Source: CAZYWA01 sp964650975 [NCBI: uncultured bacterium] (GTDB lineage Bacteria > JADJOY01). Taken from it: a DNA stretch of 23,290 nt. Under the pieces are notes generated by a model that was not told the DNA's origin, did not search any database, and saw only the letters and a list, made by a program, of their open reading frames with translations. The position numbers and the translations under genes were made by a program. Of this stretch, positions 14,261 to 20,405 are shown one piece after another; the first letter of the stretch is position 1; the number at the start of each line of letters is the position of its first letter. The stretch is taken from NCBI GenBank assembly GCA_964650975.1, contig CAZYWA010000053.1, positions 1-23,290 on the forward strand, read 5' to 3'.

Positions 14261-15043
14261 TCATGCACCAGTTTTGCCGGTGCCACCGCTCGTGGCACTG
14301 CTGTTCGCGGCCTTCTGGGTCTCACGGGCCATGCTCAGGTGCTCCTGCAGCGTCGGCAACGTCTTTGCCGCGAAGGCCTTCACGTCCGGGTCCTCGGCGT
14401 TCTTCGAGGCGTCCTCGAACTCCTTCACGTCCTTCTCGTGATCGCTGACCATCAACTTCATGTAGTCGCGATCGAACTTGCCCGCAGCGGTGTCCGCGAG
14501 CTTGTCTGCGGTCTTGCGGCCCTCGGAGTCGAGATTCTCGGTGTCCACACCCGACGCGGCGGTCGTGGCCGGGCCGCCCGTACCGAGCTTGGGGATCGTG
14601 TCGACGGCGCCGTTCTGGTCGGGCATGCGCGCCTCGCTCTGTGTCGTCCCCGACCGTGCCTGGCTGGCGTCGAGTGATACACCCTTTCGGGCGGCGAGCT
14701 GGCGCAGCTCCTGGTTTGCCTGGGAGTGATCGTCGATCATCCGCTGACCGAACTGCTTCACCTGTGGGCTGGTGGCGCGCTGCGCCGCCAGGTGGCCGAG
14801 CGCGACCTCCAGCGCTCCGCCGCGCGCGGCCTTTTGCAAGAACTTGACGTCGCTCGAGCTCAGATCGGCCTGGCTCGCCGTGTTGGCGCCGGTTCCAGTC
14901 GTCGGGTGCATCATCGGCGCTGTCGATGAAGGAGCGATGGCTCCCGGCATCCCGTTGGTCTGGGCGAGACCGAGGGTCGAGGGCTGAGAAACCCCGAGCG
15001 CCGCGAGCGCGGCGGCGGTGATCACGAAGGGCCGAGCTTTCAT
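14261..15043 (-). CDS. Secreted DUF4142 protein
   Basis: A 260-residue protein started at the ATG at 15043, preceded by GGGAGGAG. A signal peptide covers about residues 1-27. The DUF4142 ferritin-like helical domain is split in two: residues 63-123 (DVKFLQKAARGGALEVALG through MIDDHSQANQELRQLAARKG) and residues 190-240 (FDRDYMKLMVSDHEKDVKEF through LPTLQEHLSMAR). H106 and H202 with neighbouring acidic residues resemble metal ligands of the fold, but metal binding is not established here. A 65-residue low-complexity insertion rich in Thr, Ala and Ser separates the halves, longer than usual. The family is periplasmic and often lies among stress genes. It is divergent from the FUSC gene 50 bases away. 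Confidence 0.88.
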   Translation of the reverse strand: MKARPFVITAAALAALGVSQPSTLGLAQTNGMPGAIAPSSTAPMMHPTTGTGANTASQADLSSSDVKFLQKAARGGALEVALGHLAAQRATSPQVKQFGQRMIDDHSQANQELRQLAARKGVSLDASQARSGTTQSEARMPDQNGAVDTIPKLGTGGPATTAASGVDTENLDSEGRKTADKLADTAAGKFDRDYMKLMVSDHEKDVKEFEDASKNAEDPDVKAFAAKTLPTLQEHLSMARETQKAANSSATSGGTGKTGA

Positions 15044-15093
15044 GGGTACTCCTCCCGCGAAGAGGTGGAGGTGGGAGAACGGATTCTCGCGAT

Positions 15094-15762
15094 ATGGATC
15101 CGGTGTCTGGAAGTGCAAGAGCCGCGCCCTCGGCCATGGACGGCGACCACGGATACGCTTCGCACGTGAGATTCGCAGCGGCACCAGATCGCAGGGGGCG
15201 GGTCGAGGCCGCACTTCTGCAGGGCGCGGGAGCGGCGACGGTCGCGGTCTTCGCCTACGTGACGGCGAACCGGCTGCCGTTCATGCGCGAGACCTACTGG
15301 GCGCCGATCGCCGCGGTCGTGGTGCTCTATCGCGACGACGTCGCGACCCGGCGCGCGGGTGTCGACCGCTTTTTCGGCACCGCGATCGGATGCGTGGTGG
15401 GCTGGATCGGCGCCACCTACTGGCACCAAAACGTCCTGATCTACGGCCTTTCGGTGCTGACGGCCGTCAGCCTCTGCGACTTGCTGGGCCTCGAGAACGC
15501 CTCGCGTCTGTGCGCGGTCGCCGTCACGGTCATCACCATCATTCCGCGAGCGGAGCCAGCCTACCTGGTGGCGTTCTACCGCTTCGTCGAGGTGTCGTAC
15601 GGAGTGGCGTGCGCGCTCGCGTACACGACTCTCGTGAGTCTCGTCCGGCATCGGTGCATGGATTACTCCGATGGCTCCTGCTTGCGTCGCCGGATCGACC
15701 CGGAAGGAGGATCCGCCTCGGCTCGAGGGCCGAGCGGCGACACCTTGCCACTTCGTCCGTGA
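15094..15762 (+). CDS. FUSC-family membrane protein (aromatic acid exporter-like)
   Basis: A 222-residue protein with about six helices between residues 38 and 185. The signature YWAPIAAVVVLYRDDVATRRAG followed by RFFGTAIGCVVGWI is the conserved core of the FUSC_2/ArAE membrane domain, seen in proteins thought to export aromatic acids. Only one membrane domain is present and the usual soluble partner domain is missing, so it may work as an oligomer. No good ribosome site precedes the ATG at 15094; an ATG at 15136 or a GTG at 15167 are alternatives. The last 33 codons overlap the DUF2188 gene on the other strand and look unstructured. Substrate unknown. Confidence 0.75.
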   Translation: MDPVSGSARAAPSAMDGDHGYASHVRFAAAPDRRGRVEAALLQGAGAATVAVFAYVTANRLPFMRETYWAPIAAVVVLYRDDVATRRAGVDRFFGTAIGCVVGWIGATYWHQNVLIYGLSVLTAVSLCDLLGLENASRLCAVAVTVITIIPRAEPAYLVAFYRFVEVSYGVACALAYTTLVSLVRHRCMDYSDGSCLRRRIDPEGGSASARGPSGDTLPLRP

Positions 15763-15911
15763 AGGATGATCTCCCCACCGCCCGCTCGCCGCTTCGCGTC
15801 CCAGACCGCGTCGGCCTGGCTCAGATGACGGGAGAGATCCCGATTTCCTCCCTCGGCGCGCACCACCCAACCGTAGCGGTCGGGCATCACGTGGATCCGT
15901 GTCGGGGTCAT
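15663..15911 (-). CDS. DUF2188 domain protein
   Basis: An 82-residue protein. Residues 5-53 match the DUF2188 pattern: RIHVMPDRYGWVVRAEG, a helix with paired Ala/Arg (LSQADAVWDAKRRA), and the ending GGEIILHGRSGKV. These small proteins are frequent beside stress genes in soil bacteria and have no known activity. The remaining 30 residues are basic and disordered, and lie over the 3' end of the convergent FUSC gene (100-base overlap). No strong ribosome site is visible at the chosen ATG. Confidence 0.7.
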   Translation of the reverse strand: MTPTRIHVMPDRYGWVVRAEGGNRDLSRHLSQADAVWDAKRRAGGGEIILHGRSGKVSPLGPRAEADPPSGSIRRRKQEPSE

Positions 15912-15947
15912 GAGAACGGGGCGCAGCCGTGACGCCCTACCTTTCCG

Positions 15948-16391
15948 TCACCCGTGCTTCACCGGCCCAGAGCCCGTTCGGACTTTGCTAGGACGCCCGC
16001 GAGGCAGTGCAACTCCACGCGCGGTGTACGCGGGTGGAACATAAAGATTGAACGTTCGTAGCTCACCTGGGCCGGTGCTACGAATCTCGTGGCGCGTTCC
16101 CCTGAGCAGCAACAAGATGGTCCCGCGACGAAGCTGCGTGGTTTCGCCACCGACGTGGGCCCAGCCGCGACCACTCACGACGTAGAGCCACTGGTCGCTA
16201 CCGCAGTGGTCGTTTCGTGGACCTCCTTCGGACTCACCGGGAGGGATGACCATTTCCGCAGCCTGCGCACGTGCATTTCCCATCACCACCCGGAATCCCC
16301 GGGGAAAGCGCAACTCCGCCAGTTGGAATGCCGTTTGGCCGACCCTCCGAGCTCGAGTCGATGTCTTGCTCGCCTTCTTCCGGGTAGCCAC
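15948..16391 (-). CDS. Cupin-domain protein
   Basis: A 147-residue protein started at a GTG with GGAG eight bases upstream. A basic, disordered start (residues 1-20) precedes a single cupin barrel. Motif 1 reads GESEGGPRNDHCGSDQWLYVVSG with H62 and D66. Motif 2 reads GTILLLLRGTRHEIR with H101. The first histidine pair of classical metal cupins is reduced to one His, so a metal site is possible but incomplete. It is probably a small cytoplasmic sugar- or metabolite-binding or isomerase-like protein; substrate unknown. A strong hairpin lies 20 bases upstream of the start. Confidence 0.75.
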   Translation of the reverse strand: MATRKKASKTSTRARRVGQTAFQLAELRFPRGFRVVMGNARAQAAEMVIPPGESEGGPRNDHCGSDQWLYVVSGRGWAHVGGETTQLRRGTILLLLRGTRHEIRSTGPGELRTFNLYVPPAYTARGVALPRGRPSKVRTGSGPVKHG

Positions 16392-16410
16392 TGCGCTTCT
16401 CCATGGAAGG

Positions 16411-16440
16411 ACCAGGGGATCTCGGTTGAGATCCCCTGGT
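16411..16440. terminator. Perfect 13-bp hairpin upstream of the cupin gene
   Basis: ACCAGGGGATCTC and GAGATCCCCTGGT pair perfectly around a GGTT loop. Neither side has a T-run, so it is not a classical intrinsic terminator, though it could end transcripts coming from the receiver gene at 16674 or act in the cupin leader. A 13-base-pair perfect stem is unlikely to be chance. Between it and 16673 I see no credible gene. Confidence 0.4.
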
Positions 16441-16673
16441 CATGGAGGCCCGCGTTGCGCTGGGCGCTGGGTGTCACCTCGGACTTCGCGGGATTTCTCC
16501 CTTCGTCTCGTGCGATCCCCCGCGAGCTTCTCGCTCTTGGTTTTGCAAGGTCCGCGCCAGCGTCGCGAGGCAGTCGTGAGCTTCGCTCGCCACGGAGCAC
16601 GCGGACCCACGCGCCAACCGCCCGCACGAGGCATGCTGAAAGCGCGCTCGTTTCTACACTTGGAAAAGGCAAT

Positions 16674-17114
16674 TCAGCGAGCGGAAGGGGAAAGCCCACG
16701 AGCCTTCCGGGCCCTCGATCGCACAGGTGATCTCGTGCCCTGCCATTCTTGGTCCTCCAGTGCCTGGTGCACGGCTTCGATGAGGCTGCCCACGATGTAG
16801 GGCTTCATCAGTGCCGCCCGGACCCTGGGGCGCGAAACCACCTGTGCCATGCCCGAGGATCCGTGCAGTACTGCGGAGCAAACAATTACCGGAGTCGAGC
16901 GATCGACGGCGCTCAGCTGGGCCGCGAGGTCGATCTCGGCCGTCGCGCAGTCCGCATCGAGGACCACTAGCCGGGCCCGACGACCGTCGTGATCGCGCCG
17001 CCACTCGGCGACCGAAGCCGCCGCCACGACGTCGAATCCCTGCGCCTCCAGAATCAAGCGCACGGACTGCCTCAGGGCGGGATTCGATTCGATCACGACG
17101 ATCTCGGCCGGCAT
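16674..17114 (-). CDS. Stand-alone response-regulator receiver protein
   Basis: A 146-residue protein started at the ATG at 17114 (AGGTGGGA upstream). Residues 4-120 form one receiver domain: EIVVIESNP at strand 1, phospho-acceptor D53 in LVVLDADC, S80 in VIVCSAV, and K104 in ALMKPY. The usual pair of acidic residues after strand 1 is reduced to E9, so Mg2+ binding and phosphorylation may be altered. There is no output domain, only a basic 25-residue tail. Such proteins pass signals between kinases or bind a partner directly. No kinase is adjacent; the hybrid kinase at 20398 is 3.3 kb away on the same strand. Confidence 0.78.
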   Translation of the reverse strand: MPAEIVVIESNPALRQSVRLILEAQGFDVVAAASVAEWRRDHDGRRARLVVLDADCATAEIDLAAQLSAVDRSTPVIVCSAVLHGSSGMAQVVSRPRVRAALMKPYIVGSLIEAVHQALEDQEWQGTRSPVRSRARKARGLSPSAR

Positions 17115-17412
17115 CGTGACGTTCCCACCTCGGGCCCGGCTGGGCGGCGATCTCGAGCGAGCGAGATTCCACGATCGCCGCATCGCCCACCATCGGGGCG
17201 CAGATGAATCCGACCTCGGGGATCGCCCGTGGTGCGCTTACGCCACCCCGGCGCCGGACGTACGCTCGAGCTACTCGACGACGCGCAACCCGCAACGGCA
17301 CGTGAGCTGCACCTTCGTATCGACCGAGCACGTCGTTGTGCGGCGCCACAATCCACGGCCCCCAAAAACCACCACCGCTCTCGACCGACGAGAGCGAGAC
17401 GAGGACTCAGAG

Positions 17413-17592
17413 ATGCCCAGGCGAGAATCCACGGCGCAGCGATCGGTGAAGAAGGCGATGCACGAGAGGAAGCGCGGCCAGCTCAAGAGCGGTCGCAGTG
17501 GGAAGAAGGTGACGAGCCGTAAGCAGGCGATCGCGATCGGTCTGTCCGAGGCCCGCAAGAAGGGCGCGAAGGTGCCCCGGAAGAAGCGCTGA
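17413..17592 (+). CDS. Small basic DUF6496-type protein
   Basis: A 59-residue protein with GAGGA eight bases before the ATG at 17413. The frame is open upstream but only the last 59 codons look like protein. The sequence is very rich in Lys and Arg and carries the family pattern SVKKAMHERKRGQLKSG, then GKKVTSRKQAIAIGLSEARKKG and KVPRKKR. I recognise this as the DUF6496 family, small proteins of unknown function common in soil bacteria; its charge suggests nucleic acid binding (inference). It is divergent from the receiver gene. The roughly 300 bases between them hold no gene I can identify. Confidence 0.8.
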   Translation: MPRRESTAQRSVKKAMHERKRGQLKSGRSGKKVTSRKQAIAIGLSEARKKGAKVPRKKR

Positions 17593-17681
17593 TACCGCGG
17601 CGCGGACAAGGATCGGCACATCGTTTGCGACAATTCTTGGCGCCGGTTTCCAACTCACCGAGTGAGGCTACGGAGTGACCT

Positions 17682-17744
17682 ATGGCTCGCATCGCGGTCA
17701 TCGTCGACCAGATGTTCGAGGATTCCGAGCTCCGCATTCCCTAA
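17682..17744 (+). pseudogene. Truncated 5' end of a PfpI/DJ-1 family gene
   Basis: A 20-codon frame with GGAG six bases upstream encodes MARIAVIVDQMFEDSELRIP and then a stop. The start KIAVLV-x-x-x-FEDSE is the characteristic N-terminus of PfpI/YhbO-type DJ-1 proteins, which are about 170-190 residues long and act as glyoxalase/deglycase-like or chaperone proteins. Homologues usually continue with Tyr-Asp after the Pro; here the next bases TA begin such a codon but run into unrelated sequence. Everything after codon 20, including the catalytic cysteine, is missing. The break coincides with the truncated end of the EEP gene on the other strand, so this is a fragment at a rearrangement joint. 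Confidence 0.65.
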
Positions 17745-18411
17745 CGTGCACGCTCGCCTCGAGCAGGCTCGAGGCTGGCCGCAACCTGATCTGGTCGAGT
17801 GGCAGGAGCCTGCGGCGCGCCGGAAACCACGCTCCCGCGGTCACTCGCGTGAGGCGCCGCGCCAGTGGGCGCATGAGACGGGCCCGCGGCCGCCACTCGT
17901 TGAAATCGCCCATCATCAAGGTTGCGAGGCGCGGGTGCTCGTCCAGCCAGTGAATCAGCGGGTGCATCTGCGAGCGTCGTTCGGCGGCTCTGAGGCCCAG
18001 GTGCGTGACGATCACCCGGAGTCGCGAAGCGCCGGCGCCGAGCACCACGTCGATCGCGGCGCGCGGCGCGCGGCGCCACACGCTCAGATCGCGATGTGCG
18101 ATCGAGACCACCTCGAGCGACGTGAAGAGCGCATTTCTGAAGGGGCCACGTTCGTCGACCAGGGTGGGCCCGGGAACCGCCGCCATCTCCAGACGCTCGG
18201 CGAAATACGTGAACTGGTGGACGTGGGTGCGTGCTTCGGTGCGGCGAGCGTCGACCTCCTGGAGCGCGACGATCTGCGGAGCCATCTCGAGCAACACGCG
18301 CACGCAGCGCTCCGGATCGAAGGCCCCGTCGCCTCCCACGCACCGGTGGACGTTGTAGGTGACCGCTTCGACGGGCATCGAGGCGGATGTCGCGGTGTCT
18401 GGCGCCGTCAT
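17698..18411 (-). CDS. YbhP-like endonuclease/exonuclease/phosphatase protein, C-terminus lost
   Basis: A 237-residue frame with GAGGT four bases before the ATG. The EEP fold is clear: VTYNVHRCVGGDG (N20), QEVD (E52), RNALFT (N93), VTHLGL (H137), GDFNEWRP (D169, N171) and LPLDQI (D206). This matches the subgroup of E. coli YbhP, encoded beside the cardiolipin synthase gene clsB (ybhO). The expected last strand with the catalytic S-D-H-x-P motif is absent. After VHV (about residue 223) the frame reads antisense through the PfpI fragment and ends RNPRTSGRR. With the essential histidine gone, catalysis is unlikely, so this is probably a pseudogene in fact. It follows the PLD-VTT relic on the same strand, as expected for an old phospholipid operon. 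Confidence 0.75.
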   Translation of the reverse strand: MTAPDTATSASMPVEAVTYNVHRCVGGDGAFDPERCVRVLLEMAPQIVALQEVDARRTEARTHVHQFTYFAERLEMAAVPGPTLVDERGPFRNALFTSLEVVSIAHRDLSVWRRAPRAAIDVVLGAGASRLRVIVTHLGLRAAERRSQMHPLIHWLDEHPRLATLMMGDFNEWRPRARLMRPLARRLTRVTAGAWFPARRRLLPLDQIRLRPASSLLEASVHVRECGARNPRTSGRR

Positions 18412-18947
18412 GGCGACCTCGGTCGGCGCTCACCGCCCCCGCCGCCGCGATTTCGCCGAGGAGCATGCGCAATCCGCCCAGCGCGACTCCGAGTAGCACC
18501 GTCCCCAGGACGACGCGAGACCGCTGGCCACCGATTCGACGAAGGCGTGCTTCACCGTCGACGTCACCGGCCCGACCGCCGTGAGCGCCGGGAGTCCCGC
18601 GGCGACGCTACCGGCGACGTAAACGCCGACCGGTACCCGCGAGGCACCGGCCACCAGGTTCACCGTGGCGAACGGCAGCCGAGGAGTGAGCCGAGCGCGC
18701 GCGACCGTGCGAGCCGAGGGGGGATCAGGAATGTGACCAGCTCGGACTCGGCGCCCATGCGGCCGTCAGGCGAGCCCGCGCCGCGCCGGAGTCGCACACG
18801 GCTGTTGAAGTCCTACCCCAGCAAGTCGACCGCGTGCTCGGCCTTCTCGAACGAATCGGCCAGGGCTCGGTCGTACGCATCGGCGTCGACCAAGAAAGCG
18901 AGCCGTGCGCGGCGCTCGATGCGCCAGCAGTTTCGGCCCGCATGAAG
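18412..18947 (-). pseudogene. Relic of a phospholipase D-VTT fusion gene
   Basis: The minus strand first reads GRNCWRIERRARLAFLVDAD and on to KAEHAVDLLG, then TAG (18813-18815), then DFNSRVRLRRG; homologues have Trp at this TAG, one base away. This is the typical start of PLD-like (cardiolipin synthase-type) domains. It runs to about ESELVTFLI near 18735. The frame then changes and, from about 18690, reads LPFATVNLVAGASRV and VGVYVAGSVAAGLPALTAV, the end of a VTT (DedA/TVP38-like) domain. Another shift near 18515-18545 moves to VVLGTVLLGVALGGLRMLLG, a membrane helix (18455-18514). Both PLD catalytic HKD motifs and most of the VTT domain are deleted. No start codon is left in frame. Clearly dead as a protein. 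Confidence 0.6.
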
Positions 18948-19087
18948 CCTCTACAAATTTCCCGGCGAACCGGACTGAACGGGGCACGCTGGCGCGCGGC
19001 GCACGGTCCGAGAGCGCGCGAAGAGCGCATTCGCCTCATCTGACGCATGGTTCGTGCCGCGGCACACGACGTGCCTCTCTGTCGAGG

Positions 19088-19802
19088 ATGAAGACCTCGG
19101 CCAGCGGACGCGTCTCGTACCGCGGCGGGAAATCCGGCTGGTGGAAGCTCGCCGCGGTGCTCACGCTCGCGTCGGCGGCTTCCCTGGCGTGGCGGCTGGG
19201 ACCGCTTCGCGAGTGGGCGAGCCCCGAGCGTCTGGCGGAGCTGGCTCGACCGCTCGAGCGCGGGTGGATGGGCGCGGGAATCGGCGCGGCGATCTTCGCC
19301 GCACTCGCCACCGTTTCGTTTCCGCTGCTGGCGCTGGTGGTCGCGAGCGGCGTCGTGTTTCCGGCGCCGACATCGATCGCCGTTTCGGCGATCGGCTCTC
19401 TCGTCAGCGCGATGCTGGGGTTCTGGGTCGGGCGCAGCCGCTGGGGACGCGGCTTGATGCGCGAGCTTCCCGGCGGCGCGCGCGCCGAGGCCGCAGTCGC
19501 CAGGCTGGGAAGTTACGGAGTCCTGTGGCTGGCGGCCGTGCGGTTGATGCCGATCGCGCCGTTCATGGTGGTGAACCTGGCGGTTCGGAGCCGCCGGTTT
19601 TTCCACCACCGTCTACGTGCTCGGCACCATCGTCGGATTGTGCCCGGGAATCGTCGGTCTCACGCTGACCGCCAGCCGGGTGGTGGCGGCGGTCGCGCAT
19701 CCCAGCTGGACGAACGCGGCGCTGGCGCTCGCCGTCGCGACGATCCCGCTACTCTTGGTCGACCTCGTGGTCCGCCTCACGCGGCGCAGGCGAGGGCTCT
19801 GA
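19088..19802 (+). pseudogene. VTT-domain (TVP38/DedA-like) membrane protein split by a one-base insertion
   Basis: From the ATG at 19088 the frame encodes a VTT protein through RLMPIAPFMVVNLA and then goes wrong. Dropping one G of the pair at 19582-19583 restores VVNLAFGAAGFSTTVYVLGT and continues, with good membrane helices, to a stop at 19802 after LTRRRRGL. The restored product is about 237 residues, the normal length for the family, with the re-entrant loop and C-terminal helices intact. VTT proteins act in lipid scrambling or membrane homeostasis. As written, the protein would be cut before its last helices. The ribosome site GAGG touches the ATG directly, which is poor. It lies head-to-head with the PLD-VTT relic, which carries its own VTT remnant. 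Confidence 0.65.
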
Positions 19803-19985
19803 ATCGCCTTGCCGTCCTTCGCCGGATCATTGTCCGGGTGCTTCGTCCAAATCGAGCTGGTGCTGCTTGGAGGGACGCGGTCCCTCGCGTCCGCAGCGTC
19901 TGAACCAAGATGGACGCCTGCGGCTGCGAGGGACTGCAGCCCTCCGACCAGCAGGCAGACGCTCGAGCGAGTTCCCCCCACGCAG

Positions 19986-20003
19986 GCCGCTTACCCAAGC
20001 GGC
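19986..20003 (+). terminator. Short hairpin with partial T-tract
   Basis: GCCGCTT and AAGCGGC form a 7-base-pair stem around ACCC, followed on the plus strand by TGAATTTCTTTC. It lies in the gap between the convergent VTT and DUF202 genes, 184 bases after the VTT stop, and fits a modest terminator for plus-strand transcripts. Confidence 0.4.
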
Positions 20004-20027
20004 TGAATTTCTTTCGTCTACACCCTC

Positions 20028-20405
20028 TCAGAGGATCGCCAGGTATCCGGCCATCACGGCGCCGAGGGCCGCCAGCACCACCGCCATGAGAAACGGCAGG
20101 CGGGAATGAAAATGCGCCACGAACGTTCCCTCCCGCAGCGCCTGGACGTAAGTCCGATGGCGGAGCGCCGCGGTGCTCGTGACCACGATCCCGAGGAGAA
20201 TGAGCGAGATGCCGATCGGGAGCGAGAGCGCGTGACGAGGCAGCGGCAGGGGTGAGCCCGAGGCGCTGAGCTCCCGCAAGAAGAGGCCGAATCTCGCGAC
20301 GACGAAACCGAAACCCATCAGCGCCACACCGGTCCGCACCCACGCGAGAAACGTTCGCTCGGCGGCCATGTAAACGCGGGGATCGTGTTCGCTGGAGCTA
20401 TCCAT
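20028..20405 (-). CDS. DUF202 (YidH-like) inner-membrane protein
   Basis: A 125-residue protein with three helices. Its start, DPRVYMAAERTFLAWVRTG followed by ALMGFGFVVARFG, is the diagnostic DUF202 motif, with the conserved ERT-x-LAW-x-RT core. Helices two and three are near residues 62-82 and 102-124. The family's function is unknown. The ATG overlaps the stop of the histidine kinase by 8 bases (20398-20405), so the two are co-transcribed and probably translationally coupled, making the protein a candidate accessory to the kinase (inference). Confidence 0.88.
   Translation of the reverse strand: MDSSSEHDPRVYMAAERTFLAWVRTGVALMGFGFVVARFGLFLRELSASGSPLPLPRHALSLPIGISLILLGIVVTSTAALRHRTYVQALREGTFVAHFHSRLPFLMAVVLAALGAVMAGYLAIL

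Noticed and set aside
16440-16634. 64-codon minus-strand frame ending exactly at the 13-bp hairpin
   Set aside because: Almost entirely basic low-complexity sequence without a ribosome site; the stop falls in the hairpin arm by chance.
17271-17330. Minus-strand stretch KVQLTCRCGLRVVE resembling a zinc-ribbon start
   Set aside because: Only one C-x-C pair, no start codon with a ribosome site, and a stop follows at once.
19803-20027. Minus-strand frame through the VTT-DUF202 gap
   Set aside because: Some segments look protein-like (IWTKHPDNDPAKDGKAI), but there is no start with a ribosome site and no family match; too short to support.
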